A DNA stretch of 64,000 nt from JAHBVL01 sp963712055 (lineage in GTDB: Bacteria > Chloroflexota > Chloroflexia > Thermomicrobiales > UBA6265). Under the pieces are notes generated by a model, which was not told the DNA's origin, searched no databases, and saw only the letters and a list, made by a program, of their open reading frames with translations. Below are positions 18,002 through 27,686 of this stretch, one piece after another; position 1 is the stretch's first letter; the number at the start of each line of letters is the position of its first letter. Both the position numbers and the translations under genes were made by a program. The DNA lies in the NCBI GenBank assembly GCA_963712055.1, contig CAVQGN010000002.1:186001-250000 (forward strand), written 5' to 3'.

Positions 18002-19501
18002 TCAACGCCATACGAGAATGACCAGCGTCGCGGCAATGGCGGACACTGCAAACGAGGCGAGAAGGCGGCGGTCCGAGTCTGGCGCCACCCTTACCCACCA
18101 ACCGAGTCTGCTGAAATGATTGCGGGCATCATCGCTCATCAAAATGATCAGACTCCAGGTGGCGAGGAATACCAGCGTCACCGTGACCGGCCCGGGCGAA
18201 CCGACCTGCAATCGAGCCGGAAAGACCCCATCGACGGTTTCCACGACTGCAACGATCAAACCCGCTGGCGCTCCCAGCGGCACCGCCATCGCCGAACCGA
18301 GCGTAGCTGAGATGAGTGACACCCCAGCCCCGACCATGGCCATCGGAAACGTCACGTAGACCAGCGGCGACACCAGCAAATTCGCCGGAACTGTCGCGAC
18401 TGGAACAACACCGAATGCTCCGACCAGGATCGGAATAGTGGCAAGGTGTGCAACCACCGCGACAATGAAAAACGACGTTGCGACGGATCTGGTATTTGCC
18501 CACGATGATCGTGAAAAAACGAGGACAAGCGCAATCGTAGATACGAGTGAGAGACGGAATGCCAGACTGTCGGCGTCCGTCGGTCGCAAAGCGATTTGCA
18601 GCGACCCACTCAGGAACGCGATCGTCAGTAGATCGGGTATGCGCCCAAATCGCAACGCCAGAATGACCATCGTCGCCATCAGCGCCGCACGCAGCGCCGA
18701 CGGACTGAATTCGACCAGCCAAGCATACGACCAGATCATCGCACCGACCGCGCCGATCCACCGAAGACGGGTGCGGCTCCCTGGTCCGACCGTCACTATT
18801 GTCGCCAGTAGAACGAGGATCGCAAAGTTCGACCCCGACACTGCGGTAAGATGGGAAGTTCCAGTACCGACAAACGCAGAGGCGGCCTCCCACGACAACG
18901 CCGAATCGTCACCCGTCACGAATCCCGTCAGCAGGGCGCCCGCGTCCCCGGGCGCACCGGTTTGGAACGACCGCTCAATGCGCGTCTGAATCCAGACTCG
19001 CGCTCGATCGAACCCGGCTGGCCCAGCGAGGATGGTCATCTCGTCCGTTTCAGCCAGATTCAGGCAACCTTGGGCGTGGGCCACCCTTGCAGCCTGTTGA
19101 TCATCGTCGCCGACGAGCGAGAAGGTGGCGGGAAACTGGACCGTACCGCCGAGAGTCACCTCCGGCGCGGCCGGCGCGTCGACACAAATCAGCAACGATC
19201 CACCTGATAGCGATTCCGTTTTCAGAACGAATCGCTGCCGATCGAACGCGGGATTCGGACTGGTGATGACGGAACCCGAGACGATCCCCACGCCAGGCTG
19301 AAATGCGCGCCCAGGTTCGACCGCCACCTGCTCAACTCTCCACGCCCCAAGGAGGCAGATCATTGGCAGGAGAACCAGCGCAAAACGATTCTCGCGAGTG
19401 ACGACTGCCAATAGCAGCGAGGCAGAGAAACATGCGATCGCAGCCGCAGGGCCGAACAACCCCCCAGCTAGGAATGCCATGCCAACAAGCAGGCCGATCA
19501 T
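18002..19501 (-). CDS. comEC: ComEC/Rec2 family DNA-uptake channel (short form)
   Basis: Polytopic membrane protein that passes single-stranded DNA into the cytoplasm during transformation. The 499-residue protein shows N-terminal helices, a small soluble region (about 70-190) and the competence domain with GFVTGDDSALSWEAASAFVGTG and HLTAVSGSNFAILVLL, followed by about eight helices. It stops after the membrane domain; the C-terminal metallo-beta-lactamase domain of full-length ComEC (typically 700-800 residues) is absent. Its start overlaps the comEA stop by 4 bases, making a comEA-comEC operon. The separate MBL-fold gene at 47046 has no visible link to it. Confidence 0.9.
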   Translation of the reverse strand: MIGLLVGMAFLAGGLFGPAAAIACFSASLLLAVVTRENRFALVLLPMICLLGAWRVEQVAVEPGRAFQPGVGIVSGSVITSPNPAFDRQRFVLKTESLSGGSLLICVDAPAAPEVTLGGTVQFPATFSLVGDDDQQAARVAHAQGCLNLAETDEMTILAGPAGFDRARVWIQTRIERSFQTGAPGDAGALLTGFVTGDDSALSWEAASAFVGTGTSHLTAVSGSNFAILVLLATIVTVGPGSRTRLRWIGAVGAMIWSYAWLVEFSPSALRAALMATMVILALRFGRIPDLLTIAFLSGSLQIALRPTDADSLAFRLSLVSTIALVLVFSRSSWANTRSVATSFFIVAVVAHLATIPILVGAFGVVPVATVPANLLVSPLVYVTFPMAMVGAGVSLISATLGSAMAVPLGAPAGLIVAVVETVDGVFPARLQVGSPGPVTVTLVFLATWSLIILMSDDARNHFSRLGWWVRVAPDSDRRLLASFAVSAIAATLVILVWR

Positions 19502-20094
19502 TGATCACCAGACAGAAACTGCGTCAACTCCTCAACCATCGCCGCCGAAACACCATCGATCGCCACAACATCGTCGAGTGTTACGAAGGGGCCGTTTTCC
19601 GAGCGGGCTTCGATGATCCTTCCTGCCAGCACTGGTCCGATTCCAGGCAATTCTTCGAGTTCCGCTCCAGAAGCGCCATTCAGAAAACGCACGACGTCTT
19701 CGCTTTTCGGCGGATCACGGGGAGCGGCGAGTGCAGGTGGTTCTTCGACATGAGCGACTGCTGCGGGGATGAACACCTGATCCGCATCAGAAAGCCGGGC
19801 AGCGAGATTGATCTGAGCGATGTCAGCGTCGACACTCGCGCCGCCTGCGGCGTCCACGGCGTCCGTGACCCTAGCCGTTGCAGGCAACGTATAGACGCCT
19901 GGTCGCTGAACGGCGCCGGACACCTCCACCACAATTTCCTGATCATTGAACGGGTCGACTATGACGATTTCCGGAGCGCGGAGGTCATCGACCACCCGCC
20001 ACAAAAAGATCGCCATGACGATACCGGCGATCAGCCCGATCACGATCGTGGAGTTGCGCCGGAGAAGGTCGACCACCACCGCATCCTTTTTCAC
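19498..20094 (-). CDS. comEA: ComEA-like DNA-binding competence protein
   Basis: Membrane-anchored double-stranded-DNA receptor for uptake. One N-terminal membrane helix (about residues 15-33), an SLBB-type domain (about 57-112; EVSGAVQRPGVYTLP and NLAARLSDADQVFIP), a Pro/Ala linker, and a C-terminal helix-hairpin-helix pair (about 138-196; ELEELPGIGPVLAGRIIEAR and FVTLDDVVAIDGVS). This is the standard ComEA plan. The GTG at 20094 is used; GTG codons a few residues later follow an AAAGGA and could be the true start. A possible -10 (TACAAT, minus strand, 20112-20117) lies just upstream. Confidence 0.92.
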   Translation of the reverse strand: MKKDAVVVDLLRRNSTIVIGLIAGIVMAIFLWRVVDDLRAPEIVIVDPFNDQEIVVEVSGAVQRPGVYTLPATARVTDAVDAAGGASVDADIAQINLAARLSDADQVFIPAAVAHVEEPPALAAPRDPPKSEDVVRFLNGASGAELEELPGIGPVLAGRIIEARSENGPFVTLDDVVAIDGVSAAMVEELTQFLSGDQ

Positions 20095-20155
20095 AACACT
20101 TCGTGCCGCAGATTGTATCTAATCCCGGCCGAACCGTTCAGGCTGCGTCTCTGAA

Positions 20156-20164
20156 TGGTAGAAT
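20156..20164 (+). promoter_or_regulatory. extended -10 promoter of mfd
   Basis: TGGTAGAAT in the comEA-mfd divergent gap, identical to the element before gyrA. It places the start site about 75 bases before the mfd TTG. Confidence 0.5.
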
Positions 20165-20243
20165 GTCAGGTCGCCGGTAGCCGAACCCTCAGGTCGCCAG
20201 ACTGCCGGCCGACGTTCGACAGGCGGTAAATCTCGGGAGATTC

Positions 20244-23200
20244 TTGACCCTCAAGCAGCTGAGTCCAGTCCTCGATCACGATCCAGACATCCGTCGAATG
20301 CTCGACGCGGTGCGTCTTGGGCTGTCCATCGAACTGCTCGACCTGCCGCATGAAGCGAAAGCCGCCGTCATTGCGACGATCGCGGCTTCAGCGAAACGCC
20401 CGATCCTCGTCGTCTCCGGTCGTCAAGATCGAAGCGAGGAGCTCTCCCAGAGCGTTGCCGAATTTCTCGGACCTGAAATCAGCACACGGATCTGGCCCGG
20501 CCCAGAGGCCCTGCCGTACGATCAGATGCCGATCGATACCGACAGTGCTGCGGAACGGTCCGCGTTGCTGGCCCTTCTCAGTCGACCTGATCCTTCCGAT
20601 CTCGTGCTTTTCGCTTCGGCGGCGGGTACCGGTCAGATCGTCACCCCAAAGAGCGATTTACCCGAACGGATCCGCATCCTCCACGCTAGCGATCAAGTTG
20701 CGATCAGCGAGATCGTTTCCTGGTGTCAATCGGTTGGATACGAACTCGTGCCTCTGGTCCATCGACCAGGCCAGATCGCCCGCCGCGGAGGCATTGTCGA
20801 TCTCTTTCCGCCCGGTTCAGCCTTCCCCTATCGCATCGATTTCTTCGGGGACGAGGTCGACACGATCAAACGCTTCGACGCTCAGAATCAGCGGTCGTTG
20901 GAAGCGGTTGATCATCTCGAACTGCTGCCAACGATCGACTTGCCAGTCTGGAATCTGAGCGCGGCTGCCGAGATGATGCGCGCACTCGATATCAGTACGC
21001 TCCGCCCGGAGGTCGCCACACTTTGGCAGAGAACGCTCGACCGCGCCGGAGCCGGGATCATTCCAGATTCGCTGGAACTGTTCGCGCCGTACCTGGTCGA
21101 CAAACCTGCCACCCTGATAGACCATCTCCCGGCTAGTGCGCTGATCATTGTCGATGACGCCAGCGCCATCGAATCGTCCTCGCGGCAACGGAAAGCCCAC
21201 GGATCGGAAGCCCGCACTGCCGCTGAGCGCAGTGGTGAGTTGCCGGTTGGGCTACTCGATCCCCTCCAATCCTCGAAACCGATCCATCGCCGAACCGGAA
21301 CACGACAGGCCATAACCTTCGGTTCGTCCGAAAAGTGGCAGGTCGACAGATCGATCGAGTTTCGGGGCTTCTCGACGGCGTCAGTGTTTGCTGGACGTCT
21401 CGAAGACTTCACAAGGTCGGTTGCGAAGCTCAGCGCCGACGGATGGTCGATCATGATCGCAACCGATCAACATGAACGAATAACCGATTTGCTCGAAAGT
21501 GCCTCCGTTTTTCCCCGCCGCCAGACCAAAACAACCACGTCGAACGCCACACTCGTCCCTGGCACCGTCGACGTGCTGCAATCTGATCTCGATGGTGGTT
21601 GGAGCAATCCTGAACTCAAACTGATGCTGCTCACCGATCTTGAGATTTTTGGGTTCAGGAAACGGCTACGTCGTAGCCACCGACGTCACGGATCCCAGAC
21701 CGGTCTCGATATCGATTCACTCAATCCCGAAGATTATGTCGTCCACGTCGACCACGGTATCGCCCGGTTCACCGGTTTGACCCGCATCACGCTGGCCGAC
21801 GTTGAACGGGAATACCTGGAGCTCCTTTTCGACAAAGGGGACAAGCTCTTCGTCCCGGTCGATCAGAGTCACCGGGTGGTCCGCTACTCGTCCGGTACGG
21901 TCGACCCGGCCCTCAGTAAACTGGGATCAGGCGAGTGGATCCGGACCAAACGGCGGGTTCGGCACGCCGTCCGGGAAATGGCGTTCGAACTCGTCAATCT
22001 CTACGCAACCCGGGAAACTGTCGGTGGGCATGCGTTTCCTTCCAGCACGTCATGGGATGTCGAACTCGCGGATTCCTTTCCGTACACAGAAACCATCGAC
22101 CAGATGCAGTCGATTATCGATGTCGAAGCAGACATGGAAAAACCTCTGCCGATGGATCGCCTAATCTGCGGCGATGTCGGGTTCGGCAAGACTGAAGTCG
22201 CTATCAGGGCGGCGTTCAAGGCCGTCAACGCAGGGAAACAGGTCGCCGTTCTTGTGCCGACAACCGTCCTGGCGCTTCAGCATCTGAGCACGTTCCAGCA
22301 CCGGTTGGCCGCGTTTCCGGTTTCGATCGAAATGCTGTCTCGACTCCGTTCGCCGGCCGAACAGCGAGCAACGGTTGAGCGCCTCCGCGAAGGAACTGTC
22401 GATATCGTCATTGGCACCCATCGGCTGGTTCAGAAAGACGTGAAATTCCAAGACCTCGGGCTGGTTGTTATCGACGAAGAACAGCGTTTCGGCGTCCGTC
22501 AGAAAGAGTTCCTGAAAAACCTGCGCCAGGAAGTTGACGTCATCACCATGAGCGCAACCCCGATTCCCCGCACGTTGCACGCGTCGCTGGTCGGCATCCG
22601 CGATATCTCAACCATCAATACCGCTCCGCAGGAACGGATGCCGGTACGCACCTTTGTGACCGCCAAGAACGACGAACTCCTGCGGGAGGTCATTCTGCGA
22701 GAGATCGACCGCGGCGGCCAGGTATTCTTCGTCCACAACCGAGTTTCGTCAATCGAGCGAGTGGCCGCGAAACTCGAAGATCTCGTTCCCGAGGCGACCT
22801 TTGGCATCGGTCATGGGCAGATGAGCGAAGAGGTTCTCGAGCACATCATGGTCGATTTTATTGACCGGAAGTTCGACGTGCTCGTTTGCACAACCATCAT
22901 CGAATCAGGGGTTGATATCCAGAACGCCAACACGATCATCATCGACAACGCCGACACGCTCGGTTTGACGCAGCTCTACCAGCTACGTGGTCGGGTTGGC
23001 CGGGGCGTGCATCGTGCCTACGCGTATCTTCTCCACTCCCCCGGCAAGGTTCTTTCTGGCGATGCGGAAGCGCGCCTGGATGCGATCCGGGAGGCGACTG
23101 AACTCGGATCAGGGATGAAGCTCGCGATCCGAGACATGGAGATCCGGGGCGCCGGCAATATCCTCGGCGCGGAACAAAGTGGACACATTGCCGATGTCGG

Positions 23201-23750
23201 TTACGAACTCTATGTTCGCCTTCTTTCGCAGGCCGTCGAAGAACTCAAACTCGGTGAACCGATCCAGGAGCAGCGGCCGGTGCTGCTCGATCTCCCGCTG
23301 ACCGCATTGATTCCGCCTGACTACATCGTAGACGTCGAACTTCGACTGGCCACCTATCGTCGCGTCGCGTCGGTCACGTCGGAGCACCAGTTGCGTCAGC
23401 TGCTCAGCGAATTGATCGACCGTTTCGGTCCGATTCCGGACGAAGTCGAACGCTTGATGGCACTGATCGAGCTCCGGATCAGTTGTGAGCGGCTCGGAAT
23501 CGAAAGTGTGGTTGAACGAGAACGCGAGATCGTCATTCGTCCCGTCGACACATCAAAGTTCAATCAGCGAGAAATCGACAATCGTTTCGGCCATGCGGTC
23601 CGACTGACCCCGCAGACAATCAGGATCCGCTTGACCGATCTCGACGAATCATGGTCGAGTGCGGTGAGTTGGTTCATCGACACGATCGAAGAGCATCAGG
23701 CGGTCAGTCACATACCGGATCTGCCCGCGCTGGCGAGCAGCGTCAGCTGA
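20244..23750 (+). CDS. mfd: transcription-repair coupling factor
   Basis: ATP-driven translocase that removes RNA polymerase stalled at DNA damage and recruits UvrA. The 1168-residue protein shows a UvrB-like N-terminal region (GQIARRGGIVDLFPPGSAFP, about 170-195), the RNA-polymerase-interacting domain (EYLELLFDKGDKLFVPVD, about 525-545), RecG-like motor with Walker A GDVGFGKTE (about 643-651), DEEQ box (VVIDEEQRFGVRQ, about 743), SATPIPRTLH, the TRG-type RGRVGRG segment and the C-terminal UvrA-contact domain. TTG start is supported by GGGAGA 3-8 bases ahead. Convergent with mutS2, two bases apart. Confidence 0.97.
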   Translation: MTLKQLSPVLDHDPDIRRMLDAVRLGLSIELLDLPHEAKAAVIATIAASAKRPILVVSGRQDRSEELSQSVAEFLGPEISTRIWPGPEALPYDQMPIDTDSAAERSALLALLSRPDPSDLVLFASAAGTGQIVTPKSDLPERIRILHASDQVAISEIVSWCQSVGYELVPLVHRPGQIARRGGIVDLFPPGSAFPYRIDFFGDEVDTIKRFDAQNQRSLEAVDHLELLPTIDLPVWNLSAAAEMMRALDISTLRPEVATLWQRTLDRAGAGIIPDSLELFAPYLVDKPATLIDHLPASALIIVDDASAIESSSRQRKAHGSEARTAAERSGELPVGLLDPLQSSKPIHRRTGTRQAITFGSSEKWQVDRSIEFRGFSTASVFAGRLEDFTRSVAKLSADGWSIMIATDQHERITDLLESASVFPRRQTKTTTSNATLVPGTVDVLQSDLDGGWSNPELKLMLLTDLEIFGFRKRLRRSHRRHGSQTGLDIDSLNPEDYVVHVDHGIARFTGLTRITLADVEREYLELLFDKGDKLFVPVDQSHRVVRYSSGTVDPALSKLGSGEWIRTKRRVRHAVREMAFELVNLYATRETVGGHAFPSSTSWDVELADSFPYTETIDQMQSIIDVEADMEKPLPMDRLICGDVGFGKTEVAIRAAFKAVNAGKQVAVLVPTTVLALQHLSTFQHRLAAFPVSIEMLSRLRSPAEQRATVERLREGTVDIVIGTHRLVQKDVKFQDLGLVVIDEEQRFGVRQKEFLKNLRQEVDVITMSATPIPRTLHASLVGIRDISTINTAPQERMPVRTFVTAKNDELLREVILREIDRGGQVFFVHNRVSSIERVAAKLEDLVPEATFGIGHGQMSEEVLEHIMVDFIDRKFDVLVCTTIIESGVDIQNANTIIIDNADTLGLTQLYQLRGRVGRGVHRAYAYLLHSPGKVLSGDAEARLDAIREATELGSGMKLAIRDMEIRGAGNILGAEQSGHIADVGYELYVRLLSQAVEELKLGEPIQEQRPVLLDLPLTALIPPDYIVDVELRLATYRRVASVTSEHQLRQLLSELIDRFGPIPDEVERLMALIELRISCERLGIESVVEREREIVIRPVDTSKFNQREIDNRFGHAVRLTPQTIRIRLTDLDESWSSAVSWFIDTIEEHQAVSHIPDLPALASSVS

Positions 23751-23752
23751 GA

Positions 23753-26152
23753 TCAACTGCTCAGATAAACGATCGTCACGCCGTCTCCTCCCTCATTGGT
23801 CTTGCCGAATTCGGACTTTTCGACCACCGGCGACTTCCTGAGATACTCCCCGACCGCCCGTCGTAACACTCCGCCGCCTTTGCCATGAATGATGCGCACA
23901 AAGGGTAGCGAGGCCATCGCGGCGGCGTTGAGATACTGATCGAGTTCGTCGTGAATCTCTTCATAGCGAAAACCACGAAGGTCGAGTTCCATTGGCACCT
24001 GAACCGGAGCAGTCTTGAACCGTGGACGACTGCTCTCCTGCGGCGTGGCAGCACCGAGGCGGACCAAATCAGACACTGGGCGAGTGATCCGTAGTTGCCC
24101 CATCTGCACGTCGGCGTCGTCGAGACCGAGGTGGGTGAGTACCCCTTCCTGATCGAGCGAACGGATCCGGACTCGATCACCGACCACTAGTTCCTCGCGC
24201 CGCCGAACCACGCCTCGCTTTTTGGCGAGCTCCTGGACCGCGGAAACCGATTCCGCCGCCTGCCCGAGCAGGTCTGGCATCGGTACCTCCCGTTTGAGCA
24301 CGTTTCCATCAGACCGCAACTGGCGGTCAGTCTGGCGAGCGAGGCGGCGGGTTTCCGACATCAGCGCTTCCGCTTCAATCAGCGCTGCGTCATAGGCCAT
24401 CCGGCGTTCGAGCTCGGCCTCGGCAAGGGATTCTTCAGCAGCTCGCTTCAGTTTTTCGATCTCCTCCTTTTCCTGATTGACGCGGTCCATTTCCCGTTCG
24501 ACTGCGCGGCGCCGTTCCTGAATGTCCTGTAGCAATCGGTCTGAACGCAGCTCTTCGGGATCGAGATAGGACTGCGCGCGCTCAAGGACTGGCTGTGGCA
24601 ACCCGAGACTGCCGGCGATGGTGAGCGCGTTCGATTGCCCCGGTACTCCGATCAGCAATCTATAGGTCGGCGAGAGCGTCTGGACGTCGAACTCGACACT
24701 GGCGTTCTCGACCGAAGCGGTTTCGAACGCGAAGGCTTTCACGTCCGAATAGTGCGTTGTGGCCAGCAACAGCGGACCGGTCGCGAGGAACTCGGTCACC
24801 ACTGCGCGCGCGATTGCGCTTCCTTCCTGAGGGTCTGTGCCCGATCCGATCTCGTCGATCAAGACAAGGCTTTCCGGCCCCGCCTGGGCCAGAATCTGGA
24901 TGACATTCGTCATATGACCGGAAAAGGTCGAGAGGCTCTGGGCGATCGACTGCTCATCTCCGATATCGACGTAGATGCCATCAAATACGCTAGTTTGCGA
25001 CTGGTCGTCTGCGGTGATAAAGAGACCAGACTGAGCCATGGCCGCCAGTAAACCCACGGTCTTCAGGGTTACCGTCTTGCCACCGGTGTTGGGACCAGTG
25101 ATCAAGAGTGCGCGAAAGTCGAAACCGACCTCGATATCGATCGCAACGGTCGTTTTCGGATCCATCAGGGGATGCTTGGCCCGGATCAGTTTGATCCGGG
25201 TGTCGCGGACGTGGTCACCGTTTGGTGTCGTCACCCGTCTCAACTGCGGTCGACTCGCCCGGAGCGAAAAGCTGTACTTGGCTTTGGCCAGAAGGAGATC
25301 GATCTCAGCCAAGGTCGCCAGTGCGACATGGATGTCCTCAGCCTCCGCACCGAGATTCTGGCTCAAAGCGAGGAGGATCCGGTCGATCTCATGTTGCTCG
25401 GCCGATCGCGCTTCTCGCCAGCGATTATTGAGATCAACGATCTCCATCGGTTCCATGAACAAAGTCTGTCCACTCGCTGACGTGTCATGAACCACACCCG
25501 GCACCTTGGCTCGCGAATCAGACCGCACTGGTACGACATAGCGCCCGTCCCTGGTGGTGACGATCGAATCCTGCAACGCCCCACCGTAACGATCACCGGA
25601 GATGATCCGATTGAGCCGCTCCATCAGGCGATTGTGGGAGAGCCTGATCTCCCTGCGAATCCGGGCAAGTTCCTCAGACGCAGAATCGAGCACTTCGCCA
25701 TCGGGGCCGATGGCATGATTGATCGCGGTTTCGAGATGCGGCAGATCAACTAGTCCGGTCGCGAGTTCATCGAAGTGTGGGAGAGCGATCTCTCCGCCTC
25801 TCGCTCGATGAATCGCACGTGAAATCAAGGCCGAAACGTGCAGGGTCGCACTGGCGCGCGTAAGTTCGTCGGCCTGCAGGCGAGAACCCTTGGCGGCCCG
25901 GTCGACAATATCGGTCAGATCGTGAGCCCCGCCTACCGAAATATCGGGAAAGCGGCTGACAATCTCGACGGCTTCCGCGGTGCGTTCAAGTTCTCGCTCA
26001 ACCTTCCAATCGACGTTCGAAGGCCGCAATTCGGCGGCAAGAGCCAACGTCGGTTCGAACTGACAGTGACCGGCGAGTCGCTCGAGAACCTGAAAGAATT
26101 CGAGTTTGTGGAGAGCCGCATCGCTGGCGGCAATCAACTGGGACGTCGTCAT
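23753..26152 (-). CDS. mutS2: MutS2 endonuclease/ATPase
   Basis: MutS-family ATPase; in known bacteria it suppresses recombination or acts in ribosome rescue. In order: core and clamp helices (1-320), ATPase with Walker A TGPNTGGKTVTLKTVG (about residue 350) and LIDEIGSGTDPQEGSAIA (Walker B), a long charged coiled coil (about 500-600), a KOW-like segment and a C-terminal Smr domain with LDLRG and IHGKGGGVLR. The frame opens at 26215, but the ATG at 26152 gives the normal N terminus and has GGAG about 9 bases ahead. Its promoter region is shared with lexA and includes the SOS box. Confidence 0.95.
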   Translation of the reverse strand: MTTSQLIAASDAALHKLEFFQVLERLAGHCQFEPTLALAAELRPSNVDWKVERELERTAEAVEIVSRFPDISVGGAHDLTDIVDRAAKGSRLQADELTRASATLHVSALISRAIHRARGGEIALPHFDELATGLVDLPHLETAINHAIGPDGEVLDSASEELARIRREIRLSHNRLMERLNRIISGDRYGGALQDSIVTTRDGRYVVPVRSDSRAKVPGVVHDTSASGQTLFMEPMEIVDLNNRWREARSAEQHEIDRILLALSQNLGAEAEDIHVALATLAEIDLLLAKAKYSFSLRASRPQLRRVTTPNGDHVRDTRIKLIRAKHPLMDPKTTVAIDIEVGFDFRALLITGPNTGGKTVTLKTVGLLAAMAQSGLFITADDQSQTSVFDGIYVDIGDEQSIAQSLSTFSGHMTNVIQILAQAGPESLVLIDEIGSGTDPQEGSAIARAVVTEFLATGPLLLATTHYSDVKAFAFETASVENASVEFDVQTLSPTYRLLIGVPGQSNALTIAGSLGLPQPVLERAQSYLDPEELRSDRLLQDIQERRRAVEREMDRVNQEKEEIEKLKRAAEESLAEAELERRMAYDAALIEAEALMSETRRLARQTDRQLRSDGNVLKREVPMPDLLGQAAESVSAVQELAKKRGVVRRREELVVGDRVRIRSLDQEGVLTHLGLDDADVQMGQLRITRPVSDLVRLGAATPQESSRPRFKTAPVQVPMELDLRGFRYEEIHDELDQYLNAAAMASLPFVRIIHGKGGGVLRRAVGEYLRKSPVVEKSEFGKTNEGGDGVTIVYLSS

Positions 26153-26225
26153 GAAACACTCCGAAATCAGCGCCCGCTTGGTGTCGTTGAGAAAGCGGTG
26201 TGACACAATGACCACGGGTTTGACA

Positions 26226-26239
26226 CGAACACTTGTTCG
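26226..26239. promoter_or_regulatory. SOS box (LexA operator)
   Basis: CGAACACTTGTTCG is an exact match to the CGAAC-n4-GTTCG operator of Gram-positive-type LexA. It lies inside the lexA promoter spacer and just downstream of the minus-strand -10 of mutS2, so one operator could control both genes. Confidence 0.88.
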
Positions 26240-26241
26240 CT

Positions 26242-26247
26242 ATTATA
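26242..26247 (-). promoter_or_regulatory. -10 hexamer for mutS2
   Basis: Minus-strand TATAAT, a perfect -10, overlapping the lexA -10 on the other strand. The predicted start site falls within the SOS box, 85-90 bases ahead of the mutS2 ATG. No clear -35. Confidence 0.5.
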
Positions 26248-26304
26248 CTCGCGAGTGCGACAACGGTTCGCCCCGCAAATGAGCATCAGCATTGGAGGCC
26301 GGCG

Positions 26305-26943
26305 ATGAAAGAGCTGTCTCGCCGACAACGCGCAATCATCGATTACATCGAGCATTTCCTGGATGACAACGACTATCCGCCCACCATCCGGGATATCCAG
26401 CACGACCTGCAAATATCCTCGACCAGTGTGGTCGATTACAACCTCAAGGTGCTGGAAGCGAACAATCTCATTCGGCGCAACCGGAATATCTCCCGCGGTA
26501 TCGAACTCGTAAATCGTGGTCCGGGGCGACGAAACGTGGTTTCGATTCCCGTGATCGGCCAGATCGCAGCCGGACTTCCCATTCCTGTGCCTGATGATCT
26601 CCAGGAGAGTCCTGCATCCGAAACGATCGAACTCAGCACTGATCTTCTACCCGATTCCGGGCGCAGTCTTTTCGCGCTCCGGGTCAAAGGTCATTCGATG
26701 GTCGATTCACTCATCAACGATGGTGACGTGGTTCTCCTGCGTCAGCAGGAAACGTGCGAAAACGGTGATACCGTTGCCGTTTGGCTCCGGGACGAAAAAG
26801 AAACCACCCTGAAAAAACTCTACCGCGAGAATGGAAGAATTCGTCTCCAGCCCGCCAATGTCACGATGGAGCCGATCTATACCGCTCCGGAAAACGTCGA
26901 AATCCAGGGAAAACTCGTCACGGTCCTGCGCTCATACAACTAA
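26305..26943 (+). CDS. lexA: SOS repressor LexA
   Basis: Repressor of the DNA-damage response; RecA filaments trigger its self-cleavage. The 212-residue protein has an N-terminal winged helix (1-70; YPPTIRDIQHDLQISSTS is the recognition region), the cleavage site Ala89-Gly90 in IGQIAAGLPIP, catalytic Ser131 (GHSMVDSLI) and Lys170 (TTLKKLYR). The frame extends upstream to 26233, but ATG 26305 has GGAGG seven bases ahead and gives the family length. It is autoregulated by the SOS box in its promoter. mutS2 diverges from the same region. Confidence 0.97.
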   Translation: MKELSRRQRAIIDYIEHFLDDNDYPPTIRDIQHDLQISSTSVVDYNLKVLEANNLIRRNRNISRGIELVNRGPGRRNVVSIPVIGQIAAGLPIPVPDDLQESPASETIELSTDLLPDSGRSLFALRVKGHSMVDSLINDGDVVLLRQQETCENGDTVAVWLRDEKETTLKKLYRENGRIRLQPANVTMEPIYTAPENVEIQGKLVTVLRSYN

Positions 26944-26984
26944 CCAAGACAACACCGGCTGAAAGGAAAAACGTTCTGCCGAGA

Positions 26985-26993
26985 TGGTATACT
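26985..26993 (+). promoter_or_regulatory. extended -10 promoter of the DUF4126-dnaJ-hspR operon
   Basis: TGGTATACT, about 50 bases before the TTG start at 27044 and 41 bases after the lexA stop; no clear -35. No HspR-type inverted repeat (CTTGAGT-n7-ACTCAAG) was seen beside it. Confidence 0.5.
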
Positions 26994-27043
26994 GCGCCGT
27001 TCGATGCGGTCCCTTTGCCCTGCTCCTTCAAGGTTAGCGACGA

Positions 27044-27685
27044 TTGACTAACACGATAACCGGAATCGTGCTGGCTGCGGCTGCTGGCCTCAACGCATAC
27101 ATTCCTCTGCTCGGTCTCGCTCTTGCTGATCGCGCGCTTTCCAGCCTCACGCTCGAACGCCCCTACGATGTGCTCTCCTCGACCGGAGGGATCGTTGTAC
27201 TGATGATCCTTCTGACCGTCGAGATCATTGTCGACAAGATCCCTCGTCTCGATCATATCAATGACTTCGTCAACTCAGCCATCCGGCCTGCGTCTGGAGC
27301 CTTGGCTCTGATGGCGGTCACGAGCGGCACCGGTGAGATCAAAGCGGTTTTCGCGATGTTGCTCGGTCTTTTCATCGCGGGCGCCGTCCATGCCTGGAAA
27401 GCGATCTCGCGGGTGAAGATCACCACCCAGACGAATGGCGTTGGCAATCCGCTGGTGAGTACGGTCGAAGATTTCACTTCCGCTTCGCTGACGCTGTTGG
27501 CCGTCACCCTGCCATGGGTCGGGCTGATATCGATGCCGCTCTTCGGTCTCGGGTTGGCGTGGTTCTACCGGACCGTGCCAAAATCGATGTTCGGACAAGG
27601 TGGCGCAATACCGACCAGCAGCATGTCGGCGGTTGACGCGACTGCCGTGACAGCGGCCCCCGTTTCCGTGGATCAGGACACCTGA
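27044..27685 (+). CDS. DUF4126 family membrane protein
   Basis: 213-residue integral membrane protein with about five hydrophobic segments. The DUF4126 hallmarks are the start TGIVLAAAAGLNAYIPLLGLA and the EIIVDKIPRLDHINDFVNS segment, followed by RPASGALALMAVTSG. The last 30 residues are a polar, Ala/Thr-rich tail. No biochemical role is established for the family. TTG 27044 is preceded by AAGG. The stop lies one base before the dnaJ GTG, so the gene is first in a tight DUF4126-dnaJ-hspR operon; why a membrane protein sits with a chaperone is unknown. Confidence 0.82.
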   Translation: MTNTITGIVLAAAAGLNAYIPLLGLALADRALSSLTLERPYDVLSSTGGIVVLMILLTVEIIVDKIPRLDHINDFVNSAIRPASGALALMAVTSGTGEIKAVFAMLLGLFIAGAVHAWKAISRVKITTQTNGVGNPLVSTVEDFTSASLTLLAVTLPWVGLISMPLFGLGLAWFYRTVPKSMFGQGGAIPTSSMSAVDATAVTAAPVSVDQDT

Positions 27686-27686
27686 C

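Larger units (their letters stand above)
26220..26249 (+). promoter_or_regulatory. lexA promoter
   Basis: TTGACA (26220-26225) and TATACT (26244-26249) with an 18-base spacer. The spacer is occupied by the SOS box, so LexA bound there would block RNA polymerase. lexA begins 55 bases downstream. Confidence 0.8.

Noticed and set aside
26153..26215. N-terminal extension of MutS2
   Set aside because: ATG 26152 has GGAG at proper distance and matches the family start.
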